Source: Alphaproteobacteria bacterium
Lineage (GTDB): Bacteria > Pseudomonadota > Alphaproteobacteria > Micavibrionales > Micavibrionaceae
Assembly (NCBI GenBank): GCA_009995045.1
Contig: JAACQG010000009.1
Location: 1-64,000 of the forward strand
Direction: 5' to 3'
Length of the DNA stretch: 64,000 nt
Part shown: in pieces, positions 8,781 to 17,021 of the stretch
Layout: each line of letters opens with the position of its first letter
Position numbering within the stretch: position 1 is the first letter of the stretch
Program-made: the position numbers and the translations under genes
The notes under the pieces: generated by a model
What the model was told of the DNA's origin: nothing
Seen by the model: the letters and a program-made list of their open reading frames with translations, nothing else
The model's database searches: none

Positions 8781-10034
8781 GTGACCAATACCTCGACAGA
8801 AATTCCAAAACAAAGCAAAACCGATATGAGAAAACAGGTCGCCGTCTTTTTCGGCGGTCGCTCCCCCGAACATGATGTCAGCGTCGTCAGCGGCCTTCAG
8901 GTTTTATCGGCAATCGACGAATCCAAATATGACGCATTCCCCGTCTATGTTGCACCCGACGGACAATGGTTGGTCGGCGATATCTTGCGCGAGCGCAGCA
9001 GCTATATGCTCGGCGCGGACGCTAAAAAGCAAACCACATCCATGCTGCTCGACCCCATCGCCACACGCGGCGGGCGCTTAATCCCGAAGAAAAGCGGATT
9101 ATTCAGCAAGGCAAAACCCATTGATTTCGATATTGCAATTCCATCTTTCCACGGCCTCTATGGCGAGGATGGCAACATCCAAGGCATGTTCGAGCTTGCC
9201 AATATCCCGTATACAGGCATGCGCACGATGGCATCGGCGGTATTGATGGATAAAGCCGCGACAAAGAAAATGCTGCAATCTGCGGGCATTCCAACCCTTG
9301 ACTACGCTGTCCTCAAACGCCCCAATAAAGGGCTTATGATCCCCACAGAGGAGATCAAAGAACAGACCAAACACCTAAAATTCCCATGCATCATTAAGCC
9401 TGTCCATCTCGGCAGCTCAATCGGCGTGGCAAAGGTCAACACCCCCGAAGACGTCAAGGCAACATTGCCCGCTATCTTCGAATTCGATGACAGCGCAATC
9501 CTTGAGCCATTTGTTGAAAACCTCGTGGAATATAATGTCGCCGTATCAAAAGCCTTTGGCGAGCTTGCGCTCTCGGCGATTGAGCGCCCCAAAGCAACCG
9601 AAGAGCTGCTTGATTTTAAACAGAAATACCTCTCCGGCGATGGCGGAAAAACAGGTGATAAAATGGGCGGCACAAAACAAGTCGGCGCAATTAGCGAGGG
9701 GATGCTCTCTCTCACGCGAGAGCTAAACCCCATGCTTGATGAAAAGCAAACCGCCGCCATCAAAAAGCATGCGGGCGCAATGTTCGAAGCGGTCAATGGC
9801 ACAGGCGCGCCGCGCATCGATTTCATCGGCAACAGCAAAACTGGCGAGCTTTGGCTCAATGAGGTCAACCCCATTCCCGGCTCCTTCGGCTATTTCCTTT
9901 GGGAGGCTGCGGAAAAGCCAAAGCTGTTCACTGAATATCTCACCGCGTTGATTGAGGAAGCCGTGCAGGAAAATTATGGCCGCCTCATCCCCAAAGATCC
10001 CGTCCCCAAAGATGCGAGGTTGTTTAAACGATAA
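8781..10034 (+). CDS. ddl: D-alanine-D-alanine ligase
   Basis: Ddl makes the D-Ala-D-Ala dipeptide used by MurF. The 417-aa protein has the ATP-grasp layout: VFFGGRSPEHDVSVVSG at the N-terminus, FHGLYGEDGNIQG, IKPVHLGSSIGVAKV, and the metal/ATP motif LNEVNPIPGSFGY. It is clearly longer than the roughly 306-aa E. coli DdlB, mainly from insertions around residues 70-110 and 265-320. GTG 8781 has an AAGG motif about 9 bases upstream; ATG 8826 is an alternative. Its stop overlaps the ftsQ start (TAATG). Confidence 0.93.
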   Translation: MTNTSTEIPKQSKTDMRKQVAVFFGGRSPEHDVSVVSGLQVLSAIDESKYDAFPVYVAPDGQWLVGDILRERSSYMLGADAKKQTTSMLLDPIATRGGRLIPKKSGLFSKAKPIDFDIAIPSFHGLYGEDGNIQGMFELANIPYTGMRTMASAVLMDKAATKKMLQSAGIPTLDYAVLKRPNKGLMIPTEEIKEQTKHLKFPCIIKPVHLGSSIGVAKVNTPEDVKATLPAIFEFDDSAILEPFVENLVEYNVAVSKAFGELALSAIERPKATEELLDFKQKYLSGDGGKTGDKMGGTKQVGAISEGMLSLTRELNPMLDEKQTAAIKKHAGAMFEAVNGTGAPRIDFIGNSKTGELWLNEVNPIPGSFGYFLWEAAEKPKLFTEYLTALIEEAVQENYGRLIPKDPVPKDARLFKR

Positions 10035-10933
10035 TGGCCAAACGCAAAGTCATCAAACGCGGCACACGCAAATCAACCTTCGTCAATAAGCGCAGGAAAG
10101 GCCTGCGCGCGCGTCTATTCCCATGGTTTAAACGCTTCGGCATATCTCTGGCTGTGCTGGTCACGGTTTTATGGATCGGCGCGTGGTTCTTCCTCAGCGA
10201 TGCGGACACCGTAACCGCCGATTGGGCCAATAACAAAATCGTCAATGCAACAGCAGGGTTAGGGTTTAAGGTTGATAATATCTTGATCGAAGGGCGCGTC
10301 CACACCGATCCCGAAATCCTCAAGGCCATCATCAATGTTAGACGCGGCGAACCGCTCTTTGCATTTGATCCCAAACAGGCAAAAGAAGGCGTCGAAAAAA
10401 TCGCATGGGTCGAAAGCGCACATGTCGAACGCCGCTTGCCTGATACGCTGTATATAAAATTGAATGAGCGCAAACCCCTCGCGCTCTGGCAACAAGATAA
10501 AAAGCTCAAACTGATCGACACCCATGGCGATGTGATCCCCGTAAGCAACCTTGATCCGTTTTATAATCTTGTGATCGTATTGGGCGATGAAGCGCCAAAA
10601 AACACGGCTGCGCTGTTTAACACATTGATTGGTGAGCCTGAAATTTTTAAGGATGTCGAGAGTGCAGGGCTGATCGCGGATCGCCGTTGGGACATCATCA
10701 TGAAAAATGACATGCGTATAAAATTGCCCGAAAATGACGTGGCGCTTGCTGTATCGCGCCTCGCAAAGGCACAACGCGAAGATGGAATATTAGATAAAGA
10801 CCTATTGGGGATTGATTTGCGCGATCCTGTGCGTATGATCGTGCGCACCAAGCCGGGCGCATCACAAGAATATGGCGCTGGTTATTCCAAGGCCTCAAGT
10901 AACACAACCGCCAAATCTGGCAACAATATCTAA
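10034..10933 (+). CDS. ftsQ: cell division protein FtsQ
   Basis: A 299-aa bitopic division protein that links early and late divisome parts with FtsB/FtsL. Lys/Arg-rich cytoplasmic tail (1-35), one transmembrane helix near 37-55, then the POTRA domain with FKVDNILIEGRVHTDPE and the FtsQ domain containing VESAHVERRLPDTLYIKLNE-type sequence and ERKPLALWQ. The start overlaps the ddl stop and ftsA follows, the standard dcw order. The extracytoplasmic C-terminus ends in a Ser/Thr/Asn-rich tail. Confidence 0.93.
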   Translation: MAKRKVIKRGTRKSTFVNKRRKGLRARLFPWFKRFGISLAVLVTVLWIGAWFFLSDADTVTADWANNKIVNATAGLGFKVDNILIEGRVHTDPEILKAIINVRRGEPLFAFDPKQAKEGVEKIAWVESAHVERRLPDTLYIKLNERKPLALWQQDKKLKLIDTHGDVIPVSNLDPFYNLVIVLGDEAPKNTAALFNTLIGEPEIFKDVESAGLIADRRWDIIMKNDMRIKLPENDVALAVSRLAKAQREDGILDKDLLGIDLRDPVRMIVRTKPGASQEYGAGYSKASSNTTAKSGNNI

Positions 10934-10957
10934 ATTTATGAGTTTATTCACACGCCC

Positions 10958-12235
10958 ATGAAACCCAAGAAATCCAGCACCATCAGCAAGGGATCACTGC
11001 TCGCCGCTCTCGATATCGGCTCATCCAAGATTGCCTGTTTCATCGCACGCATGACCGATGATAACGGCACATTCGAAGTGCTGGGCGTTGGGCATCACGC
11101 CTCTGCGGGCGTAAAGGGCGGTACAATCACTGACCTAGACCGTGCCGAAAGCGCCATTCGCCAAACCGTTCACGCCGCCGAAAACATGGCCGCGGATGTG
11201 ATGAAGGGCTATCCGCTGCGCGAAGTTGTCGTCAACCTCCCCGGTGTCCACGCCACCAGCCATGGCCACACCGCCGATGTCAGTGTTGCTGGGCATGAAA
11301 TCACCGATAACGATATCCGCCGCGCCCTGTCAAAGGCGCAAGACCAAGTCTTAAGCGAAGATTACGAGCTTGTGCACACAATCCCCGTCGGCTTTCGTAT
11401 TGACGGTAATGAAGGGATCGTCGATCCGCGCGGCATGTTCGGGCAAAACATGGCAACCGATATCCACATCGTAACCGGCGATATCGGCGCGCTCAGGAAT
11501 ATCGCAACTTGTATCGAACGCTCCCACCTTGATATCACCGCCTTCACCCACGCCGCATACGCCGCTGGTCTTGCGTCATTGGTTGAAGATGAAATGGATC
11601 TGGGCTGTACTGTCATCGATATGGGCGCAGGCACAACCAGCTTCGCCGTCTTCCAAAGCGGCAATATCCTCTTTAGCGACTCTATCCCCATCGGCGGCGC
11701 GCATATCACCAATGACATCGCCAAGGGCCTAACCACCCCCATCCAAGACGCAGAACGCCTTAAGGCGTTATACGGAAGCGCGATTGCATCCAATAGCGAT
11801 GAGAACGAGTTGATCGACGTGCCGCGCCTGGGCGAGTCCGAAACATCCGAACACAACCACGTCCCGCGCTCCTTGCTCGTCGGTATCATCCAGCCGCGCG
11901 TTGAAGAAATTCTGGAGCTAGTGCGCGCCCGCCTTAACGATAGCGGCCTTGGCCCTGCGCTCGGGCGGCGCGTTGTCCTGACTGGCGGCGCAAGCCAGCT
12001 CAACGGCATCCGCGAACTCGCCGAGCATGTCCTTGATAAACAAGTGCGCCTCGGCAAACCCATCCGCCTCAGCGGTCTGCCCGACGCCGTCAGCGGCCCA
12101 GGTTTTGCAACGGTTGCTGGTCTGCTCACATATATCGCGGAACACAGCCACGAAATGCCCGCGCAAATCATGGCACAAACCGCTCCCGGCTCCTTCATGG
12201 AGCGCGCAAAACTCTGGCTCCGCGAGAATTGGTAG
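10958..12235 (+). CDS. ftsA: cell division protein FtsA
   Basis: FtsA is the actin-like ATPase that tethers FtsZ filaments to the membrane. The 425-aa product has phosphate-1 motif AALDIGSSKIACFIA, the phosphate-2 region VIDMGAGTTSFAVF, the adenosine motif VLTGGASQLNG, and a short amphipathic C-terminal helix (ERAKLWLRENW) that fits the membrane-targeting sequence. It precedes ftsZ with a 278-base gap rich in regulatory motifs. Confidence 0.95.
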   Translation: MKPKKSSTISKGSLLAALDIGSSKIACFIARMTDDNGTFEVLGVGHHASAGVKGGTITDLDRAESAIRQTVHAAENMAADVMKGYPLREVVVNLPGVHATSHGHTADVSVAGHEITDNDIRRALSKAQDQVLSEDYELVHTIPVGFRIDGNEGIVDPRGMFGQNMATDIHIVTGDIGALRNIATCIERSHLDITAFTHAAYAAGLASLVEDEMDLGCTVIDMGAGTTSFAVFQSGNILFSDSIPIGGAHITNDIAKGLTTPIQDAERLKALYGSAIASNSDENELIDVPRLGESETSEHNHVPRSLLVGIIQPRVEEILELVRARLNDSGLGPALGRRVVLTGGASQLNGIRELAEHVLDKQVRLGKPIRLSGLPDAVSGPGFATVAGLLTYIAEHSHEMPAQIMAQTAPGSFMERAKLWLRENW

Positions 12236-12243
12236 CAAATAAC

Positions 12244-12402
12244 TTATCCACAATAATGTGTGCATAGCTTTTGTATAACCACGGGAGTATGTGTGTATGA
12301 CGTAAAATGTAGGCAGAAGAGTCACTTAGCGCTATTTTTTGAATCTGCACATCAGACGTGCTAAGATTTGGATATCGGAAAAGTGGTATAACCCTGTGAA
12401 TC
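12244..12402 (+). promoter_or_regulatory. ftsZ upstream region: DnaA box and three GANTC sites
   Basis: A perfect DnaA-box consensus TTATCCACA is at 12244-12252. GANTC sites, the CcrM methylation target of alphaproteobacteria, are at 12319-12323 (GAGTC), 12341-12345 (GAATC) and 12398-12402 (GAATC): three in 84 bases, where one per about 256 bases is expected by chance. In Caulobacter both DnaA and CcrM/GcrA methylation control ftsZ transcription; the same logic is inferred here. I cannot point to a convincing -35/-10 pair. Confidence 0.6.
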
Positions 12403-12513
12403 CTTCGCATTTTTCACTTTTCTAAGATGTTAAACGCATCTAAGCTTACTCTAACTTTCCACCGACGCTTATCAAAAGCAGACGTAAAACACTTTTCAAA
12501 GGGATCACGCCTC

Positions 12514-14304
12514 ATGATCGACATTAAAATGCAACCTACGCCAGCAACCAAGCTATCACCAAGAATCACCGTTATCGGTGTCGGTGGAGCAGGTGGCAAC
12601 GCCGTCAACAACATGCTCGCCTCCGACCTTGAGGGGTGCGAGTTCTTGGTATGTAATACGGACGCGCAAGCATTAAACGGATCATTAGCGCCGGAAGATC
12701 ACCGTATCCAGCTTGGGCCAAATGTAACAGGCGGGCTTGGGGCAGGCTCAAAACCTGAGATTGGAAAAGTGGCTGCTGAAGAATCAATGGATGAGCTTAT
12801 GAGCTATCTTGAGGGCGCGAACATGGTTTTCGTAACCGCTGGTATGGGCGGCGGAACAGGGACAGGCGCAGCGCCAGTGATTGCAAAAGCATGCCGCGAC
12901 CAAGGCATTTTGACCGTTGGTGTTGTCACAAAGCCATTCCATTTCGAAGGGTCGCACCGCATGAAATCTGCGGAAGCGGGCATCAAGGAAATGCAAGCTT
13001 ATGTTGATACACTCATCGTTATTCCAAACCAAAACCTCTTCCGTGTTGCCAATGAAAACACAACATTCGCGGATGCATTCCAAATGGCAGACAGCGTGCT
13101 TCAAGCCGGTGTGCGCGGCGTGACTGACCTTATGGTTCGTCCTGGCCTTGTGAATCTCGACTTTGCAGATATCCGCACCGCAATGCTTGAAATGGGCAAA
13201 GCGATGATGGGGACTGGCGAAGCTGAAGGCGATAAACGCGCCATCGAAGCCGCCGAAGCCGCCATCAACAACCCGCTTCTTGATGATGTGTCTATGAAAG
13301 GCGCACATGGCGTTATCATTAACGTCACTGGCGGTTATGACATGACGTTATTCGAAGCCGACGAAGCGTGTAACCGCATCCGTGATGAAGTTGATCCTGA
13401 TGCGAATATCATCTTCGGTGCAACATTCGATCAAAGCCTTGAGGGTAAAATGCGCGTGTCTATCGTGGCGACGGGGATCGACAAGGAAGCCGCAAGCAAT
13501 ACACGCGGCACAACTGGCTCCGTTAAGCTTGACGCAAATAGCAGAACCTTGCTTGAGCGCGCAACGCCAAACACCGAAAGCAGCGACACCTCGCCGACTG
13601 TAAGATCACAGCCAATCGCAACAACACCTTCGGCCCCATCATATGTCGCGCCGTCTCAGCCATCTTTGGGCATCACCGCCCCAAGCGCATCCATGCCAAC
13701 TGCTCCTGCCGCGCCAAAGCGTGACACGGAAGTAGACATGTTTGAACAACGTGAATTCGTGCAGGGTGCAACAGAAACCGCAGAAGGTCTTCCTGAAAAT
13801 ACAGCAATGCGCGGTACACGCTATAACGACTCGTTCATTCCACCAAAACCAGTGGAAGCAATGGGCGTGGACGCACCGCATATTAGCAATTTCGGCGCGG
13901 CGCACGTGCCACAAACCCAAACACAAGCGCAGTCAAGCACGCCTGCGGGGATGACAACATCGCCGATGGTAACAGCAAAGCCGTCATCAACTGCGCCTGG
14001 CCTTAAGCTAACGCCACCGTCACAGCCAAATGCGAATAAAAAACGCTCACCCTCATTATTCGAGCGCATCAGTGGCACTGTCCATGACAAGCTTGAGGAA
14101 ATCAGTGGTAAAGGCGACCATGAACAACGCCCGCGCAGAGAGCCTGCACCGCAATTCATGCCAAGCTCGGCTGCGCCATCACCACAAAAAGCACCGCCAG
14201 CATTGTCGCAAGGCAGCCTGAATATCGACTCCCCGTCAAAGCCATCGTCACAAGCTGATGATGAGTTGGACATCCCGGCTTTCCTAAGACGTCAGGCAAA
14301 CTAA
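12514..14304 (+). CDS. ftsZ: cell division GTPase FtsZ
   Basis: FtsZ forms the tubulin-like Z-ring. The tubulin signature [11 protein letters not shown] is present, as are [12 protein letters not shown] at the N-terminus and NTDAQAL. The GTPase core ends around residue 320, followed by a long linker rich in Pro, Ser, Thr and Ala and a C-terminal peptide [14 protein letters not shown] matching the conserved FtsZ tail that binds FtsA. ATG 12514 is preferred over the in-frame ATG 12427 because CAAAGGGA lies about 10 bases upstream and homologues start close to this point; this gives 596 aa, long as usual for alphaproteobacteria. Confidence 0.96.
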   Translation: MIDIKMQPTPATKLSPRITVIGVGGAGGNAVNNMLASDLEGCEFLVCNTDAQALNGSLAPEDHRIQLGPNVTGGLGAGSKPEIGKVAAEESMDELMSYLEGANMVFVTAGMGGGTGTGAAPVIAKACRDQGILTVGVVTKPFHFEGSHRMKSAEAGIKEMQAYVDTLIVIPNQNLFRVANENTTFADAFQMADSVLQAGVRGVTDLMVRPGLVNLDFADIRTAMLEMGKAMMGTGEAEGDKRAIEAAEAAINNPLLDDVSMKGAHGVIINVTGGYDMTLFEADEACNRIRDEVDPDANIIFGATFDQSLEGKMRVSIVATGIDKEAASNTRGTTGSVKLDANSRTLLERATPNTESSDTSPTVRSQPIATTPSAPSYVAPSQPSLGITAPSASMPTAPAAPKRDTEVDMFEQREFVQGATETAEGLPENTAMRGTRYNDSFIPPKPVEAMGVDAPHISNFGAAHVPQTQTQAQSSTPAGMTTSPMVTAKPSSTAPGLKLTPPSQPNANKKRSPSLFERISGTVHDKLEEISGKGDHEQRPRREPAPQFMPSSAAPSPQKAPPALSQGSLNIDSPSKPSSQADDELDIPAFLRRQAN

Positions 14305-14319
14305 AACCTGCGTTTACAG

Positions 14320-14952
14320 TTATAATTCCAGACTATGAAGCTCCCTATGGTTGGGGGCTTCTTTTATTGCGCCTCTGTTTTTTACAAATTGAACCGCCAT
14401 ATTCAGATCGCGCCTTAGGGATGATGCTTGTATGTCTGCATGATCAAGCGCAATCAATTTATCAGGTGGTAATGTATTGCGAACGCCGAGCACCGCCGCT
14501 GTGGACAGTAAGCCGGGTCTGACTGAGTGTCTAAACTCATCTTTCGCCTCTGGGTCGCCAGGCGAAACAGGGCGAGGTCCGACGATACTCATTTGGCCAC
14601 GCAAAACATTCCATATCTGTGGCAATTCATCGCATTTATGTGATCTGAGCCAATGTCCCACTGTTCCAATGCGCTCATCATTACTTTGTCCATCATACTC
14701 TGGGTCGCGCATCGTTTTAACTTTAAGTATCTTAAACTCTTCTCCGTGGCGGCCTGTCCGCATTTGATTGAAGAACAGCCCTTTGCCGCGCAGTCTTTCT
14801 AGTAAGCTCAGCTTTGTGCCATGTGTTTTTAAATCATCATGAGCGCGCGCAAAGGCGCAAACCAAGGAGATAGCTGCTGCCGGAGCAATCAAAGCTGCTG
14901 CTGCTGCAATATCAAAGGCACGTTTGCCGCCATAATTGTTGTAAATATCCAT
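14320..14952 (-). CDS. bacterial sugar transferase (undecaprenyl-phosphate sugar phosphotransferase type)
   Basis: A 210-aa member of the WcaJ/PglC-type family that moves a sugar-1-phosphate onto a lipid carrier to start exopolysaccharide or O-antigen synthesis. Visible: KRAFDIAAAAALI with a hydrophobic membrane segment at the N-terminus, FNQMRTGRHGEEF, FKILKVKTMRD, and the family hallmark DELPQIWNVLRGQMSIVGPR. It lacks the extra N-terminal membrane domain of large WcaJ enzymes, so it is the minimal PglC-like form. Convergent with ftsZ and divergent from lpxC; no other polysaccharide genes are nearby, so the pathway is unknown. Confidence 0.88.
   Translation of the reverse strand: MDIYNNYGGKRAFDIAAAAALIAPAAAISLVCAFARAHDDLKTHGTKLSLLERLRGKGLFFNQMRTGRHGEEFKILKVKTMRDPEYDGQSNDERIGTVGHWLRSHKCDELPQIWNVLRGQMSIVGPRPVSPGDPEAKDEFRHSVRPGLLSTAAVLGVRNTLPPDKLIALDHADIQASSLRRDLNMAVQFVKNRGAIKEAPNHRELHSLEL
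14337..14365 (+). terminator. rho-independent terminator of the dcw cluster
   Basis: Stem GAAGCTCCC/GGGGGCTTC (14337-14345 with 14353-14361, one G-U pair) followed by TTTT. It lies 32 bases after the ftsZ stop and inside the last codons of the convergent sugar transferase gene, so the sequence is both coding on the minus strand and terminator on the plus strand. Confidence 0.65.
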
Positions 14953-15044
14953 AGTGGCGGACGATACATAATAAAATTTGATTATGTCAACTAATTTATT
15001 GCGTATGTTATGTATCTAAGCGTCGCCACAATCGTTACATCAAA

Positions 15045-15099
15045 TGTTACAGGGGGTAACAAACTGTTATTTGAGCATATGCAGCAATCACTCTATATT
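15045..15099 (+). promoter_or_regulatory. lpxC promoter with upstream palindrome
   Basis: TTGAGC (15071-15076), 17 bases, TATATT (15094-15099), 30 bases before the lpxC start. Just upstream is an inverted repeat TGTTAC-N5-GTAACA (15045-15061), and a further GTTACA at 15034-15039 gives a direct repeat with 12-base period. Its position near -40 fits a regulator site, but I cannot name the regulator. Confidence 0.55.
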
Positions 15100-15129
15100 T
15101 TACAATGGTAATATAAGGGTAATACATAA

Positions 15130-16038
15130 ATGCAAAAAACAGTTCTATCAGATGTATCAATTACAGGTGTCGGTCTTCACAGCGGGCGCGACATTGATCT
15201 TTGCATTAAACCCGCACCCATCAATGCGGGCATTACATTTATCCGTACCGATATCACAGACAAGAATAACGAAATCCCCGCCCTCTGGAATAACGTGACA
15301 GACACGCAGCTCTGCACCGTGATTGCCAATGATGCGGGCGCAAATGTGGGCACAATCGAACATCTGATGTCCGCGCTACGTGGCCTTGGTGTTGATAACG
15401 CTATCATTGAATTAAACGGCGCGGAAGTGCCGATCATGGACGGCAGCGCAATGCCCTTCATCAACGCGATTGACGCGGTCGGCATTGAAACGCAAAGCGC
15501 ACCACATAAAGTCATCAAAATCCTAAAAGAAGTTAGCGTGATGCATGACGGCAAACGTGTGACTCTTAAGCCTGCAAACGGATATATCTTCGGCGGGGAG
15601 ATTGAATTTGATCACCCGAAAATCGGCAATCAAAAATTTGAAACACAATTGGTCAACGGCAATTTCCGCCATGACATTGCCGAGGCACGCACATTCGGTT
15701 TCTTGCATGAGGTTGAGTGGATGCGCTCACAAGGGCTGGCGCAGGGCGGCTCTCTCGATAATGCGATCGTTCTTGATAAAGATGCAGGCAGCATTATGAA
15801 TCCTGACGGGCTTCGCTTTGATAATGAATTCATTCGCCATAAATTGCTCGACGCGATTGGTGATCTCTATCTGGCGGGTATGCCGATTCTTGGCGCGTAT
15901 GATGGTGTTAAGGCCGGTCATGCGATCAACAACGAAATCTTACATGCTCTCTTTGCTGATGAAGACGCATACGAAATCGTAAGCTTCGGCGCGCCCGCAA
16001 ACGCACAGGCACAACAAGCAGACGCGCTCTACGCATAA
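15130..16038 (+). CDS. lpxC: UDP-3-O-acyl-N-acetylglucosamine deacetylase
   Basis: LpxC is the zinc-dependent deacetylase and committed step of lipid A synthesis. The 302-aa protein starts MQKTVLSDVSITGVGLHSG, has the zinc-histidine segment TIEHLMSALRGLG, ELNGAEVPIMDGSAMPF, the second zinc region HKLLDAIGDLYLAG, and GHAINNEILHAL with the catalytic histidine. Length is normal. Its presence supports an LPS-bearing outer membrane. It has its own promoter and a following terminator, so it is monocistronic. Confidence 0.96.
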   Translation: MQKTVLSDVSITGVGLHSGRDIDLCIKPAPINAGITFIRTDITDKNNEIPALWNNVTDTQLCTVIANDAGANVGTIEHLMSALRGLGVDNAIIELNGAEVPIMDGSAMPFINAIDAVGIETQSAPHKVIKILKEVSVMHDGKRVTLKPANGYIFGGEIEFDHPKIGNQKFETQLVNGNFRHDIAEARTFGFLHEVEWMRSQGLAQGGSLDNAIVLDKDAGSIMNPDGLRFDNEFIRHKLLDAIGDLYLAGMPILGAYDGVKAGHAINNEILHALFADEDAYEIVSFGAPANAQAQQADALYA

Positions 16039-16060
16039 ATTATCCTGTTCTTTAATCATG

Positions 16061-16096
16061 AAAAAACCGCTCTTTTCCTTTGCGAAGGGGCGTTTT
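16061..16096 (+). terminator. rho-independent terminator after lpxC
   Basis: A-run, then a GC-containing stem pairing CGCTCTTT (16068-16075, with G-U wobbles) with AAGGGGCG (16085-16092), then TTTT. It lies 22 bases after the lpxC stop and upstream of the chosen bamD start. Confidence 0.5.
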
Positions 16097-16183
16097 CGCG
16101 CTATGTATAGTGGTATGAAAAAGATTTTGGATATCCCTATGTGCGCAACACACCACACCACAAAAAGCTCCCTAAAAAATAGC

Positions 16184-16996
16184 ATGAAATTCGCTCTCCT
16201 GACGGGCTTGTCGCTTGTGATGATCTCATGTTCATCATCGAAAGACGCGGGCATCAACCCGATGGAAGACGATGTCGACGTGCTTTATAACCGCGCCGCC
16301 GCCGCGCTAGACGCCGAAGATTACGCCGCCGCCACACAATATTTCGAAGAGGTCGAGCGCCAGCATCCCTATTCAAAATGGGCAACACAGGCACAATTAA
16401 TGGCGGCCTACGCTTATTACGAAGGACAACGCTACGATGACGCCCTCATCGCGCTAGAGCGTTTCATCGAACTTCATCCCGGTAACAAAGACATTGATTA
16501 CGCCCATTACCTCAAGGCGCTTTGCTATTATGAGCAAATCTCCGATGTGCGCCGCGACCAATACCTCACCGAAGAAGCGATGAAAGCATTTGACACGCTC
16601 ATCCGTCGCTTCCCCGACAGCCGCTACACGCGCGATGCGAAATTGAAAAAAGACCTCACCATCGACCACCTTGCGGGCAAGGAAATGGAAATCGGGCGTT
16701 ACTATCTCGTGCGTGGCCACACCAATGCGGCGATCAACCGTTTCCAAAAGGTCGTGACAGAATACGAAACCACAACACACACACCCGAGGCGCTGCATCG
16801 CTTGGTTGAGGCAAATTTGACGCTCGGTCTGACCGAGGAGGCGACACGCGTTGCCGCTGTTCTCGGGTATAACTACCCCGGCAGCAAATGGTACGAACAG
16901 AGCTTTAAGCTGTTAGATCCGCAATCGCGCCAACGTATTTTAGACAATCGTGGCTTTGTTGACCGCACGATCGAATCCCTGTTCAAACCCGATTAA
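16184..16996 (+). CDS. bamD: outer membrane assembly lipoprotein BamD
   Basis: BamD is the essential TPR lipoprotein of the BAM complex that inserts beta-barrel proteins. Signal peptide MKFALLTGLSLVMISC with the lipobox cysteine at residue 16, then TPR units beginning DVLYNRAAAALDAEDYAAA and QHPYSKWATQAQLMAAYAYY, and a C-terminal repeat region containing GKEMEIGRYYLVRGHTNAA. The reading frame is open from 16058, but that region overlaps a terminator and would bury the lipoprotein signal; ATG 16184 gives 270 aa, the usual length. It sits directly upstream of recN, a common alphaproteobacterial pair. Confidence 0.92.
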   Translation: MKFALLTGLSLVMISCSSSKDAGINPMEDDVDVLYNRAAAALDAEDYAAATQYFEEVERQHPYSKWATQAQLMAAYAYYEGQRYDDALIALERFIELHPGNKDIDYAHYLKALCYYEQISDVRRDQYLTEEAMKAFDTLIRRFPDSRYTRDAKLKKDLTIDHLAGKEMEIGRYYLVRGHTNAAINRFQKVVTEYETTTHTPEALHRLVEANLTLGLTEEATRVAAVLGYNYPGSKWYEQSFKLLDPQSRQRILDNRGFVDRTIESLFKPD

Positions 16997-17021
16997 CCGA
17001 AAGCCAAAGAGGCGTGCCCAC

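Noticed and set aside
12429-12443. CtrA-like site TTAA-N7-TAAG upstream of ftsZ
   Set aside because: Only one half-site matches TTAA-N7-TTAA; not enough to call in AT-rich sequence.
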